A stretch of DNA of 64,000 nt from Streptomyces fuscichromogenes (GCF_014645815.1 NZ_BMML01000014.1:204660-268659), one strand, 5' to 3'; shown: positions 36,170 through 44,676, counted from the stretch's first letter. Notes: a model not told the origin generated them from the sequence alone. Made by a program: numbers and translations.

Positions 36170-37120
36170 TCAGTCCACCGTCACGTAGTCGGGGCCGGAG
36201 TAGCGGCCGGTGGCCAGCTTCTGACGCTGCATCAGCAGGTCGTTCAGGAGCGAGGAGGCGCCGAACCGGAACCAGTGGTTGTCCAGCCAGTCCGTCCCCG
36301 CGGTCTCGTTCACCAGGACGAGGAACTTGATCGCGTCCTTGCTGGTCCGGATGCCGCCGGCCGGCTTCACGCCGACCTGGACACCGGTCTGCGCACGGAA
36401 GTCGCGCACGGCCTCCAGCATCAGGAGGGTGTTCGCCGGGGTGGCGTTCACCGCCACCTTGCCGGTCGACGTCTTGATGAAGTCGGCGCCCGCGAGCATG
36501 CCCAGCCAGGACGCCCGGCGGATGTTGTCGTACGTGGACAGCTCGCCGGTCTCGAAGATGACCTTGAGACGGGCGGCGCCCGAGGCCTCCTTCACGGCGG
36601 TGATCTCGTCGTACACCTTCAGGTAGTTCCCCGCGAGGAACGCGCCGCGGTCGATGACCATGTCGATCTCGTCGGCGCCGGCGCTCACGGCGTCGCGTAC
36701 GTCGGCCAGCTTGACGTCGAGCGCGGCGCGGCCGGCCGGGAAGGCGGTGGCGACCGAGGCGACCTTGACGGACGAGCCGGCGACGGCCTCCTTCGCGGTG
36801 GCCACCATGTCGGGGTAGACGCAGACGGCGGCCGTGGCGGGGGTCGTACGGTCCGTCGGGTCCGGGTGGACCGCCTTGGCGCCGAGCGCCCGGACCTTGC
36901 CCGGGGTGTCCGCGCCTTCCAGCGTCGTCAGGTCGACCATCGAGATGGCGAGGTCGATGGCGTACGCCTTCGCGGTGGTCTTGATGGAACGGGTGCCGAG
37001 CGAGGCGGCACGCGCCTCCAGGCCGACCGCGTCGACGCCGGGCAGCCCGTGGAGGAAGCGGCGCAGCGTGCTGTCGGACGCGGTGACGTCAGCAAGTGCG
37101 TGGGGTGCGGTGGTGGGCAT
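36170..37120 (-). CDS. deoC: deoxyribose-phosphate aldolase
   Basis: A 316-residue class I aldolase that cleaves deoxyribose-5-phosphate into acetaldehyde and glyceraldehyde-3-phosphate. The Schiff-base Lys is in ADFIKTSTGK; the second Lys is in VGVKPAGGIRT; Asp in EIDMVIDRG is conserved. About 45 residues precede the common start of the family. The ATG at 37120 gives MPTTAPHALAD. The operator at 37140 lies 19 bp upstream, and the gene heads an operon with the two dehydrogenase genes, so deoxynucleosides are taken through to central metabolites. Confidence 0.95.
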   Translation of the reverse strand: MPTTAPHALADVTASDSTLRRFLHGLPGVDAVGLEARAASLGTRSIKTTAKAYAIDLAISMVDLTTLEGADTPGKVRALGAKAVHPDPTDRTTPATAAVCVYPDMVATAKEAVAGSSVKVASVATAFPAGRAALDVKLADVRDAVSAGADEIDMVIDRGAFLAGNYLKVYDEITAVKEASGAARLKVIFETGELSTYDNIRRASWLGMLAGADFIKTSTGKVAVNATPANTLLMLEAVRDFRAQTGVQVGVKPAGGIRTSKDAIKFLVLVNETAGTDWLDNHWFRFGASSLLNDLLMQRQKLATGRYSGPDYVTVD

Positions 37121-37139
37121 GGTCACCAGCCGAGCATAT

Positions 37140-37151
37140 CTACGCGCGTAG
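37140..37151. promoter_or_regulatory. nucleoside-regulon operator, perfect palindrome
   Basis: CTACGCGCGTAG located 19 bp before the deoC start codon, the same distance as at the purine nucleoside phosphorylase gene. It should control the deoC-dehydrogenase operon. Confidence 0.78.
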
Positions 37152-37209
37152 CGGCTGTACACCCCGAGGGAGTGCTTCTTCTGGCGGGCGGTGGCGCCGC
37201 GCCCCTGAA

Positions 37210-37277
37210 CGGAGCGTGGGCAAGCGGGCGGCTCGGCCCTGTACGGAGCGTGGGCAAGCGCGCGGCCCGGCCCTGTA
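37210..37277. repeat. two tandem 34-bp repeats
   Basis: Two adjacent units beginning CGGAGCGTGGGCAAGCG and ending CGGCCCTGTA, with two mismatches, between deoC and the PH-domain gene. No function evident. Confidence 0.8.
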
Positions 37278-37346
37278 CGGCTTGCGCTCGCGCACGCCGG
37301 TCGGCCCCCACGGCGCCGGGGCGCACGGCTGAGGCAGAATCGGCGC

Positions 37347-38009
37347 ATGACCACGCCCCTCGTCAAGGACCGAATCTACCGCTCGCCCCAGGCGCTGATC
37401 GGCGGCGTACTGCTCCTCGCCATCGTCGGCTGGCTCGGCATCGACGCGCTGTTCCGGGGGCACGGCCGTACCCCCTGGCTGGCCCTCGCCGCGCTCATCC
37501 TGATCGTGCCGCTGGCCGTCGCGTTCACCCTGCGCCCCGCGGTGTTCGCGGGCGAGGACCGGCTGCGGGTGCGGAACCCGTTCCGGGTGATCACGCTGCC
37601 GTGGGGGGAGATCGCCTCCCTGCGGTCGGGTTACTCGAACGAGGTGATCGTCAAGTCCGGCGCGAAGTACCAGCTGTGGGCGATCCCGGTGTCCCTGCGG
37701 AGCCGCAAGAAGGCGGCCCGTCGGCAGGCGAAGGCGCAGGCGGACGCGCGGGGCGGGCGGCCGGGGGGTGCCGGGCGCGGGCTCGGTGGGTTCGGTGGGT
37801 TCGGTGGGCAGATCGCGCCCGACCACGCGGCGGCCGGGCCGGTGCGCGCGGAGACGGACAAGGTCATGGACGACCTGCGGGAGATGCTGGAGAGCCGGGG
37901 GCCGGCGGAGTCGGCACAGGGCGAGATCACGGTGCGATGGGCGTACGAGGTGGCTGCGCCGGCGGTGGCGGGGGCGGTGTTGCTGGCGATTTTGCTGGTG
38001 GTGGGGTAG
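37347..38009 (+). CDS. PH domain-containing membrane protein
   Basis: A 220-residue protein with two N-terminal membrane helices (ALIGGVLLLAIVGWLG and WLALAALILIVPLAVAF), then a bacterial PH-like domain (FAGEDRLRVRNPFRVITLPW, SLRSGYSNEVIVKSG). A Gly-rich linker with GGFGGFGG repeats follows, then a C-terminal helix (VAGAVLLAILLVVG). This is a common actinobacterial membrane protein of unknown function. The start ATG is preceded by a weak AGGC-type site. It stands alone. Confidence 0.82.
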   Translation: MTTPLVKDRIYRSPQALIGGVLLLAIVGWLGIDALFRGHGRTPWLALAALILIVPLAVAFTLRPAVFAGEDRLRVRNPFRVITLPWGEIASLRSGYSNEVIVKSGAKYQLWAIPVSLRSRKKAARRQAKAQADARGGRPGGAGRGLGGFGGFGGQIAPDHAAAGPVRAETDKVMDDLREMLESRGPAESAQGEITVRWAYEVAAPAVAGAVLLAILLVVG

Positions 38010-38061
38010 GGCCGTTGGGAGGGGGCGCGGGTGGTTGTGCGGGTGCGGGTGGGTGGGTTGT

Positions 38062-38090
38062 TTGCGCAGTTCCCCGCGCCCCTGGGGGGT
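38062..38090 (-). repeat. dispersed Streptomyces repeat, copy 6
   Basis: Reverse-oriented copy (GCGCAGTTCCCCGCGCCCCT) in the convergent gap between the PH-domain and Lrp genes. Confidence 0.75.
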
Positions 38091-38094
38091 TGCT

Positions 38095-38169
38095 GGGGCC
38101 GTGCGCTGGAGAGTTCTGGGTGTGCGTGAGGGGGGTGTCGGGGCTGTGCGCTGGAGGGTTTTGGGCGTG
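38095..38169. repeat. imperfect 30-bp direct repeat
   Basis: Two 30-bp copies starting GGGGC(C/T)GTGCGCTGGAG and running to TGGG(T/C)GTG, 45 bp apart, at 38095 and 38140. Located in a G-rich convergent gap; no coding potential seen. Confidence 0.72.
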
Positions 38170-38191
38170 TGGGGGGGGGCGTCTGTCGCTG

Positions 38192-38650
38192 TCAGTCGTC
38201 GGTTTTGATCTTCTTCATGGTGAGGTGGGACTCGACGCGCAGGATGCCGGGGAGGCCGGTGAGTCTGCCGGTGAGGAAGGTGTTGTACGCGGCGTCGTCG
38301 GCGACGGCGACGCGGAGGAAGTAGTCGGGGCGGCCGTACATCCGGCGGAATTCGATGACCTCGTCGTAGGAGGCGAGGGTCTTCTCCAGGTTCTCGATGG
38401 TTTTGAGGTCGTTCGCGGAGACCTCGATGTCGATCATGACTTCCAGGCCCCGGCCGACGGCCTTCGGGTCGATGACGGCGCGGTAGCCGGCGATGACCCC
38501 GGCGTCCTCCAGCCGCTTCAGCCGGCGCAGGCACGGCGGCGGGGTGAGACCGACCCGCTTGGCCAGCTCGACGTTGGTCAGACGGCCGTCCTGGCGCAGG
38601 TGGAACAGAATTTCCCGATCGATGGCGTCCAGGTGCATTTCATTGCCCAT
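38192..38650 (-). CDS. Lrp/AsnC family transcriptional regulator
   Basis: A 152-residue feast/famine regulator. The helix-turn-helix is LDAIDREILFHLRQDGRLTN followed by VELAKRVGLTPPPCLRRLKR. The C-terminal RAM domain (VMIDIEVSANDLKTIENLEK, YFLRVAVADDAAYNTFL) binds amino acids. It is divergent from azlC, 62 bp away, which matches the usual Lrp control of branched-chain amino acid export. ATG 38650 is used; ATG 38638 is possible. Confidence 0.93.
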   Translation of the reverse strand: MGNEMHLDAIDREILFHLRQDGRLTNVELAKRVGLTPPPCLRRLKRLEDAGVIAGYRAVIDPKAVGRGLEVMIDIEVSANDLKTIENLEKTLASYDEVIEFRRMYGRPDYFLRVAVADDAAYNTFLTGRLTGLPGILRVESHLTMKKIKTDD

Positions 38651-38712
38651 GGCATCAGCTTATGGGAATTATTGGAAACCATATGTAGCGACAAACCTCC
38701 TAAAATTTCAGC

Positions 38713-39426
38713 ATGCATACGGTTCTGGTCGCGCCGCCCTCGGCCTCCCCCCGGTCGGAGGCTCTCGCCGCCCTCAAGGACTCCGCCTCCGTGGGGCTCG
38801 GTCTGCTCCCGCTGGGCCTGGCCTTCGGGGTGGTCATCACCCACGCCGGTCTGCCCTGGTGGTGCGCGAGCCTGTTCACCGCCGTCATCTACGCCGGCTC
38901 GTTCGAGTTCCTGCTGGTCGGCCTGGCCGTCGCGGTCACCCCGCTGGCGACGGTCGCGCTCACCGCGTTCCTGGTCAACGTCCGGCACGTGTTCTACGCG
39001 CTGTCCTTCCCGCTCGACCGCGTCCGGGGACCGCTCGGCAAGGCGTACGCCACGTTCGCGCTGACCGACGAGGCGTACGCCCTGACCGCGGGTGGCCGGG
39101 CCCGGTCCTGGTCCGGTGCCCGCATCCTGTGGCTGCAACTGTTCATGCAGTCGTACTGGGTCGGCGGCGCCACCGCCGGTGCCCTGCTCGGCTCGGCGGT
39201 GCCCGACAGCGTCGCCGGGCTGGACTTCGCGATGACCGCCCTGTTCGCCGTACTCGCCCTGGACGCCGTCCGGGAGCGCCGCGGCGACCTGCCCACCCCG
39301 GCGCTCGCGCTGCTGAGCGCCCTGGTCGCGCGGCTGGTCCTGCCCGGCCAGCTGCTGCTGGCCGCGTTCACGCTGTTCACCGCCGCGCTGCTGATCCGCA
39401 GCCGCAAGGAGAGGTCCCGTGCCTGA
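38713..39426 (+). CDS. azlC: AzlC family branched-chain amino acid exporter, large subunit
   Basis: A 237-residue membrane protein. ALKDSASVGLGLLPLGLAFG opens the AzlC domain, with WWCASLFTAVIYAGSFEFLL and LVNVRHVFYAL following; about seven hydrophobic segments. AzlC and AzlD together export branched-chain amino acids or analogues such as azaleucine. The azlD start overlaps its end by eight bases. Regulation by the divergent Lrp-type gene is likely. Confidence 0.92.
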   Translation: MHTVLVAPPSASPRSEALAALKDSASVGLGLLPLGLAFGVVITHAGLPWWCASLFTAVIYAGSFEFLLVGLAVAVTPLATVALTAFLVNVRHVFYALSFPLDRVRGPLGKAYATFALTDEAYALTAGGRARSWSGARILWLQLFMQSYWVGGATAGALLGSAVPDSVAGLDFAMTALFAVLALDAVRERRGDLPTPALALLSALVARLVLPGQLLLAAFTLFTAALLIRSRKERSRA

Positions 39427-39748
39427 CACCCGTTACCTGCTGTCGGCCGTCGCCGTCTCGGCCGCCGTCACCTGGGCGCTGCGCGCCCTGCCCTTCACCG
39501 TGCTGGCCTCGCTGCGGGCCAGCGGGACCGTGCGCTATCTCGGCGCCCGGATGCCCGCCGGTGTGATGGTCATCCTGTTCGTGTACTGCCTGCGCGACCT
39601 GCCGCTGGCCGAGCCCCGCGTCACCGCGCCGCTGGCCGCGCTGGCCGTCACCGTCGGGCTGCACCTGTGGCGCCGCAACGCCCTGCTGAGCATCATCGCC
39701 GGCACCGTCGTCAGCGTGGCGCTGGCCAGCACCCTCTTCGCCGGCTGA
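39419..39748 (+). CDS. azlD: AzlD family branched-chain amino acid exporter, small subunit
   Basis: A 109-residue membrane protein with four hydrophobic segments and the AzlD pattern TWALRALPF, VRYLGARMPAGVMVILFVYC. Start at GTG 39419 overlaps azlC, so the pair is translationally coupled. It forms the small partner of the exporter complex. Confidence 0.92.
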   Translation: MPDTRYLLSAVAVSAAVTWALRALPFTVLASLRASGTVRYLGARMPAGVMVILFVYCLRDLPLAEPRVTAPLAALAVTVGLHLWRRNALLSIIAGTVVSVALASTLFAG

Positions 39749-39930
39749 GCTCCGGAGCAGTGGTCCACTGCGCGCCGGGGAAAACGGACCGGCAAGTCCA
39801 GAAAGCGGGAGGTACTGCCGTCCGAGTGGACGGGGTGGGGTGTGCGGCGCCCGGTTCGGGGACACGTCCGGTGATTCGGCAACCGGTGAACGCCGAGCCG
39901 GGGCAGGACCCGTCCGCATATCCTCCGGAC

Positions 39931-41262
39931 ATGGTTGAGCCACGCTCGGTCGACGTCGGCGGCATCCGGCTGGCTTATCGGACGTCGGGTCCTGCGGATG
40001 CCCCGCCGCTGGTCCTGCTGCACGCGCTGGGCGAGGACGCCACCGACTGGGAGGCGGTTCTGCCCGCCCTGGCCCGGAGCCGAAGGGTGTACGCCCTCGA
40101 TCTTCGCGGTCACGGCCGGAGCGACTGGCCGGGGGACTACTCACTCGAACTCATGCGGGCCGATGTGCTCCGGTTCCTGGACGTACTGGGACTCGGACCG
40201 GTTGACCTGATCGGGCACTCCATGGGCGGGGTCGTGGCCTACCTGCTCGCGGCGGACCATCCGCAGCGGGTGAGCCGGCTCGTCCTGGAGGACGTGCCGG
40301 TCCCCCGTCCCCGGGAGCCGGGTGTCCCGGCCCGGCCGGACGGCGTCCTGACCTTCGACTGGGAGGTGGTGGCGGCCGTCAGGCGGCAGATCGACCGGCC
40401 CGATCCCAGGTGGCTGGAGCGGCTGGGCCGGATCACCGCCGAGACCCTCGTACTCGCCGGCGGCCCACGGAGCCATGTCCCCCAGGACGGCGTCGCCGAA
40501 CTCGCCCGTCGCGTCCCCGGCGGCCGGGTGGTCACCGTCCCGGTCGGACACCTGATCCACCGCACGGCACCGGAGGCGTTCACCGAGGCGGTCTCCGCGT
40601 TCCTGGAGGAGGGCTCCGTCCTGCTCGCCGAGCACGAGCACGACGGCGTGGTTCTCGACCCGGACGAGCTGACCGCCCGCTGGGCGGACGCCTGGCGGCC
40701 GGAGCAGGTCGCGGAGCGGTTGGGCAGGGTCGGGGTGCCCTGGTGCGTCGTGGCGGGGTGGGCGCTGGACCTGTTCCGCGGCGGGCAGTCGCGGCCGCAC
40801 GGTGATCTGGAGATCGCCGTGCCCGTGGCGGGGTTCACGGAGGTTCGCGACTGCTTCCCCGAGTACGTGTTCGACGCGGTGGGCTCGGGGCGTGTCTGGC
40901 CAGGAGCCGGGGACGAGGTGCTCGCGGCGACGCGCCAGACGTGGGTGCGGGATCCGGCGAGCGGTCGGTTCCTCTTCGACGTCTTTCGCGAGCCCCACGA
41001 GGGCGGGACCTGGATCTGCCGCCTGGACGAGAGCCTGCGGCTGCCGTACGACACGATCATCGACAGAACCGCGGGCGGCATCCCCTACCTGGTGCCGGAA
41101 CTGGTGCTGCTGTTCAAGGCGAAGGGGACACGGCCCAAGGACCACGCCGACTTCGACGGGATCCTGCCGCTGCTGAGCCGGGCCCGGCGGGACGCTCTCG
41201 GCGGGTGGCTGGCGCGCCTGGATCCCGTGCATCCGTGGCTGGCGCGACTGGCTGGGCAGTGA
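39931..41262 (+). CDS. alpha/beta hydrolase fused to an AadB-like nucleotidyltransferase
   Basis: A 443-residue two-domain protein. Residues 1-245 are an alpha/beta hydrolase (LVLLHALGEDATDWE, nucleophile elbow LIGHSMGGVVAY, final His in VPVGHLIHR). Residues about 265-440 resemble the aminoglycoside 2''-nucleotidyltransferase-like family: VVAGWALDLFRGGQSRPHGD followed by LEIAV with the catalytic D-x-E, and a KAKGTRPKDHADF segment. The ATG gives MVEPRSVDVGG; the open frame extends upstream without similarity. Either function could concern antibiotic inactivation or detoxification, but neither substrate is known. The joining is real: one frame, no stop. Confidence 0.82.
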   Translation: MVEPRSVDVGGIRLAYRTSGPADAPPLVLLHALGEDATDWEAVLPALARSRRVYALDLRGHGRSDWPGDYSLELMRADVLRFLDVLGLGPVDLIGHSMGGVVAYLLAADHPQRVSRLVLEDVPVPRPREPGVPARPDGVLTFDWEVVAAVRRQIDRPDPRWLERLGRITAETLVLAGGPRSHVPQDGVAELARRVPGGRVVTVPVGHLIHRTAPEAFTEAVSAFLEEGSVLLAEHEHDGVVLDPDELTARWADAWRPEQVAERLGRVGVPWCVVAGWALDLFRGGQSRPHGDLEIAVPVAGFTEVRDCFPEYVFDAVGSGRVWPGAGDEVLAATRQTWVRDPASGRFLFDVFREPHEGGTWICRLDESLRLPYDTIIDRTAGGIPYLVPELVLLFKAKGTRPKDHADFDGILPLLSRARRDALGGWLARLDPVHPWLARLAGQ

Positions 41263-41694
41263 CCTCGTGGGATCCACGGCGTCCAGGGCCTGAAGGAGCC
41301 GCCGGGGCCGGAGCCGTGCGCGAAAGGTGGGGAGCGGTCGGGTTCCTGGAGTCGTGTCCGCGTACCGGGGCCCGGGACGGTCGTCCGTGCCTCGCCGCCC
41401 CTCCGGTGAGCCGCGCTGGATCGCGGGGCCGGAAAGCTGCTCTGGTCCGAAGCGGGCGCGTGACGCGGCAAGTTGCACCGGCGTCCCAATTGGCAACGTT
41501 GTCCCGGTCCGGGTGGGAGCGCTTTCCCTGTGTCTTGCCTACGGGTTACCTAGGGGATACCTCTACGTGAAGCGTGGCCGCGGCAGGCAGTTTTGTCCGG
41601 GCGGTGTCACCCACGTCTCAGTAGATTGCTGCTGCCGCCCCAGACTGCCGTACCTGCGGATTTTACTTACCTATTGGGCGGCGGGGGTGGGGAC
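41263..41694. other. 432-bp intergenic region
   Basis: No convincing gene. An open frame at 41327-41746 has Cys-rich, low-similarity content and is rejected. Near 41543-41565 two ACC-T-type half repeats (GGTTACCTAGG, GGATACCTCTA) are spaced 11 bp, faintly like PhoP direct-repeat units. An inverted GTTGC/GCAAC pair lies near 41472-41500. It probably holds the promoter for the small gene downstream. Confidence 0.45.
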
Positions 41695-42087
41695 ATGGAG
41701 CGGTCCGAGAGGGCGGCAAGACCTGCCGCCGGGGCAGCGGGCATGAGATGCCAGGTGGACATCGACGGGCAGGGCAGGTTCGGCTGGCGTCTGGTGGCGC
41801 CGAACGGGAGATCGGTCGCGGTGTCGCTCACCTCGCACGACAGCCATGCCCGGTGTCGCGCCGCGTTCCACCGCATGTGCGCGTTGCACTCCCGTACCGG
41901 GGGCGGGGTGCAGCACGGCTCCGACGGCGGCGGCTGGGTGTGGGTGGTCTGGGACGAGTCCGGCCGTCATCTGGCGGGCTCGGCGCGGACGTACGAGAGG
42001 CATGCCACCTGCCGTGCGTCCTACGACCGGTTCCGCGCGACGATCGCCGAACTGGTATATGCCGGGCCGGAGTTATGGGGCGAGTGA
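41695..42087 (+). CDS. small protein with two YegP-like (DUF1508) repeats
   Basis: A 130-residue protein. Two related units are visible: GRFGWRLVAPNGRSVAVS with RCRAAFHRMCALH, and GGWVWVVWDESGRHLAGS with TCRASYDRFRATI. Each is a strand-turn-strand-helix like the DUF1508/YegP fold. Starts possible at ATG 41695 or ATG 41743. Function unknown. It precedes the Pst-like locus and may or may not belong to it. Confidence 0.6.
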   Translation: MERSERAARPAAGAAGMRCQVDIDGQGRFGWRLVAPNGRSVAVSLTSHDSHARCRAAFHRMCALHSRTGGGVQHGSDGGGWVWVVWDESGRHLAGSARTYERHATCRASYDRFRATIAELVYAGPELWGE

Positions 42088-42188
42088 GGATGGACTGAGC
42101 CCCGGGCCGGCCTGGGCGGCGGCGGCCCGCGCCGGGGGTGAGGCGTGCCTGTGCGGCGGGGGCCGATGTTGCCCTTAGGGAACGCGTA

Positions 42189-42221
42189 GTTCACACCTCA
42201 GGATGTGCATGTCAACCGATG
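42189..42221 (+). promoter_or_regulatory. possible PhoP direct-repeat box
   Basis: Three 11-bp units: GTTCACACCTC, AGGATGTGCAT, GTCAACCGATG. The first matches the Streptomyces PhoP unit GTTCACC at six of seven positions, the third at five of seven, the second poorly. It precedes pstC-like but overlaps its possible ATG start, so this is tentative. Confidence 0.3.
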
Positions 42222-43295
42222 ACACGGAGTGTCGGGACCGTGCCCTCGCTGAGAAGAACCAGACAGCCGCAGCCCGTGATCGCGGGCGTCGGCTCCGCCG
42301 AAACCGACGTCGGTGACGCCGACGTGCGGAGACGGCTGTACGCCGACCCCGGTCTGCCCGACCGGGTGTTCCGCGCGGTGCTGCGCTCCGGCGGCGGTCT
42401 CGTGCTGGCCGTGATGCTGCTCGTCGGCGGCTTCCTGCTCTACCGCGCCTGGCTGGCGCTGGATCGGGCAGGCTGGTCGTTCCTGACCACCGCCGCATGG
42501 GAGCCCGGCAGTGGGAAGTTCGGCATCGCGGCCGTCATCGTCGGGACGATACTCATCGCGACCGTCGCGGTGCTCGTGGCCGTGCCGCTCGCCACCGGCG
42601 CCGCGCTGTACATCTCCGAGTACGCCTCGCCCCGGCTGCGCCGGACGCTGATCAGCGTCGTCGACCTGATGGCCGCCGTGCCGTCCGTGGTGTACGGCCT
42701 GTGGGGCGTCTTCTTCCTCCAGGACAAGGTGCTGCCGGTCGCCCGCTGGATCTCCACCTACCTCGGCTGGATCCCCGTCCTCGACGTCCAGGGCGCCGAC
42801 CCCGGCGACCCGCTCGCGCCCGAGAGCATCTACACCTCCTCGACGTTCATCGCGGGACTCGTCGTCGGCATGATGATCGCGCCCATCATCTGCTCGATCA
42901 TGCGCGAGGTCTTCTCGCAGGCCCCCGCCGGTGAGCGCGAGGGCGCCTACGCGCTCGGCGCCACCCGCTGGGGCGTGATCCGCAGCGTGGTGCTGCCCTT
43001 CGGGCGCGGCGGGATGATCGGCGGCACGATGCTGGGGCTCGGCCGCGCCCTGGGCGAGACGATCGCCGTCTTCATGATCATCTCGGTGACCTTCCAGGTC
43101 CAGTGGCACATCCTGCAGTCCGGCACCAGCTCGGTCTCCTCACTGATCGCCCTGCGCTACGGCGAGGCCGGCGAGTTCAGCATGTCCGCGCTGATGGCGG
43201 CCGGATTCTCGCTGTTCGTGATGACGCTGATCGTCAACTTCGCCGCCTCGTCCATCGTCGCCCGCTCCCGCTCGGGCGCGACGAGCGACGCCTGA
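42219..43295 (+). CDS. PstC-like phosphate-type ABC permease
   Basis: A protein of about 358 residues with a 60-residue cytoplasmic N-terminus and six membrane helices. PstC features are FGIAAVIVGTILIATVAVLV, the ISEYASPRLRR loop, LMAAVPSVVYGLWGVFFL and the ATPase-coupling loop EREGAYALGATRW followed by LGLGRALGETIAV. The start is ATG 42219 or GTG 42240, the latter with GGAG 10 bases upstream. It pairs with the PstA-like gene. Unlike the standard pst operon (pstSCAB), the binding proteins and ATPase lie downstream and are interleaved with surface proteins. Confidence 0.88.
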   Translation: MTRSVGTVPSLRRTRQPQPVIAGVGSAETDVGDADVRRRLYADPGLPDRVFRAVLRSGGGLVLAVMLLVGGFLLYRAWLALDRAGWSFLTTAAWEPGSGKFGIAAVIVGTILIATVAVLVAVPLATGAALYISEYASPRLRRTLISVVDLMAAVPSVVYGLWGVFFLQDKVLPVARWISTYLGWIPVLDVQGADPGDPLAPESIYTSSTFIAGLVVGMMIAPIICSIMREVFSQAPAGEREGAYALGATRWGVIRSVVLPFGRGGMIGGTMLGLGRALGETIAVFMIISVTFQVQWHILQSGTSSVSSLIALRYGEAGEFSMSALMAAGFSLFVMTLIVNFAASSIVARSRSGATSDA

Positions 43296-43351
43296 CGAGC
43301 CCTTCGTTCCCGGTGTCGCCGCCCCCTCCACGGCGCCCGCAAGCCCGCCAC

Positions 43352-43387
43352 GCCACACAGGTACGCCACACAGGTACGCCACACAGG
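43352..43387. repeat. 13-bp tandem repeat before the pstA-like gene
   Basis: GCCACACAGGTAC twice plus a partial third copy, ending in the AGG of the pstA-like ribosome-binding region. Copy-number change would alter spacing between the two permease genes. Confidence 0.78.
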
Positions 43388-43398
43388 AATGAGCGACC

Positions 43399-44676
43399 AT
43401 GACCGTTGCCCCCGAAGCGCCCGGCGCGCGTCAGGCGACCGGACGACCGGGCACCACGCTGCCGGCCCGCGGCGCCGACCCGGCCGGTGAGCGCCGCCGC
43501 GCCCTGACGCGGCTGCACGCCACCGACGTGTACGCCATGGTCGGCGCCGCCACCGCCGCGCTCTCGATGACGTGGCTGCTCTTCCGCCGGCTGCTGCCCT
43601 TCAACGGCGCCGTCGGCTTCGTCGTCATCGCGTACGGCCTCTTCCTGCTGGTGTACGCCCTGCTGGTCTCCTTCGACGAGGACGGGCCCGCGATCGTCGA
43701 CCGGATCGCGGCGGCGGTCGTACGGTCGATGGGTCTGCTGCTCGTGGTGATCCTCGCGTTCGTCGTGGTCTACGCGCTCGTCCAGGGCCGCAAGGCACTG
43801 GTCCACCTGAACTTCTTCACCCAGAGCATGGAGCTGGCCGGCCCGCTGCAGCCGCTCGGCGTGGGCGGCGCCCTGCACGCGGCGGCCGGCACCCTGATCA
43901 TGATCACCATCGCGCTGCTGATCACCGTGCCGGCCGGCCTGGTCTGCGCGGTGTTCCTGAACGAGGTGCCCGGCGCCTACGCCCGGTTCGTGCGCACCAT
44001 CGTCGAGGCGATGACCGCCTTGCCGTCGGTCGTCGCCGGTCTGTTCATCTACGCCACCGTGATCCTGGGCCTGGGCCTGGACCAGTCCGGTCTCGCCGCC
44101 GGTCTCGCCCTCTCGGTGATGATGCTGCCGATCATCATCAGGGCCGCCGACGTCGTCATCCGGCTGGTGCCCGGCACCCTGCGCGAGGCCAGTTACGCGA
44201 TGGGCACGAGCCGTTGGCGGACCGTCTGGCACGTGGTCCTGCCGACCTGTCGCTCGGGTCTCACGACCGCCGTCATCCTCGGCACCGCGCGGGGCATCGG
44301 CGAGACCTCCCCGGTCCTGCTGACCGCGGGCTTCACCAACGAGCTGAACCTCAACCCCCTCCACGACCCGATGGTCTCGCTGCCGCTGGTCACCTTCGAG
44401 TTCGTCAAGTCGCCGGAGCCGAACATGATCTCGCACGGTTTCGGCACGGCGGCCCTGCTCATGGCGCTGGTGCTGCTGCTGTTCGTCGCCGCCCGCATCC
44501 TCGGCGGCCGCGGCCCCGGCCACCTCACGCGCCGTCAGGAACACCGGCGCGTCCTCGCGTCCCGGCGCGACGCGCGTCGATTCGCCGAGCGCCGCCGGAC
44601 GGCCGACCTCGTCACCATCCCTGCCGAATCCGAATCCGAATCCGAATCCGAATCCGAATCGGGGAGTTCGTCGTGA
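43399..44676 (+). CDS. PstA-like phosphate-type ABC permease
   Basis: A 425-residue permease, longer than typical PstA (about 290) owing to a cytoplasmic N-terminus and two extra membrane helices (MVGAATAALSMTWLLF, VGFVVIAYGLFLLVYALLV). The core has GGALHAAAGTLIMITIALLI, AMTALPSVVAGLFIYA and loop LREASYAMGTSRW followed by LGTARGIGETSPVLLTA. The C-terminus ends in six Glu-Ser pairs encoded by a hexanucleotide repeat. GTGA overlap couples it to the PstS-like gene. Confidence 0.9.
   Translation: MTVAPEAPGARQATGRPGTTLPARGADPAGERRRALTRLHATDVYAMVGAATAALSMTWLLFRRLLPFNGAVGFVVIAYGLFLLVYALLVSFDEDGPAIVDRIAAAVVRSMGLLLVVILAFVVVYALVQGRKALVHLNFFTQSMELAGPLQPLGVGGALHAAAGTLIMITIALLITVPAGLVCAVFLNEVPGAYARFVRTIVEAMTALPSVVAGLFIYATVILGLGLDQSGLAAGLALSVMMLPIIIRAADVVIRLVPGTLREASYAMGTSRWRTVWHVVLPTCRSGLTTAVILGTARGIGETSPVLLTAGFTNELNLNPLHDPMVSLPLVTFEFVKSPEPNMISHGFGTAALLMALVLLLFVAARILGGRGPGHLTRRQEHRRVLASRRDARRFAERRRTADLVTIPAESESESESESESGSSS
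44625..44660 (+). repeat. CGAATC hexanucleotide repeat, six copies
   Basis: Six perfect copies of CGAATC at the 3' end of the pstA-like gene, read as Glu-Ser repeats. Length changes keep the frame, so it is a candidate in-frame contingency repeat just upstream of the overlapping PstS-like start. Confidence 0.9.

Noticed and set aside
41327..41746. 139-codon plus-strand frame before the YegP-like gene
   Set aside because: Cys/Arg-rich, overlaps the next gene in another frame, no ribosome-binding site or similarity.
43352..43387. Mobile-element end or attachment site at the 13-bp repeats
   Set aside because: No transposase or integrase gene and no tRNA nearby; plain tandem repeat.
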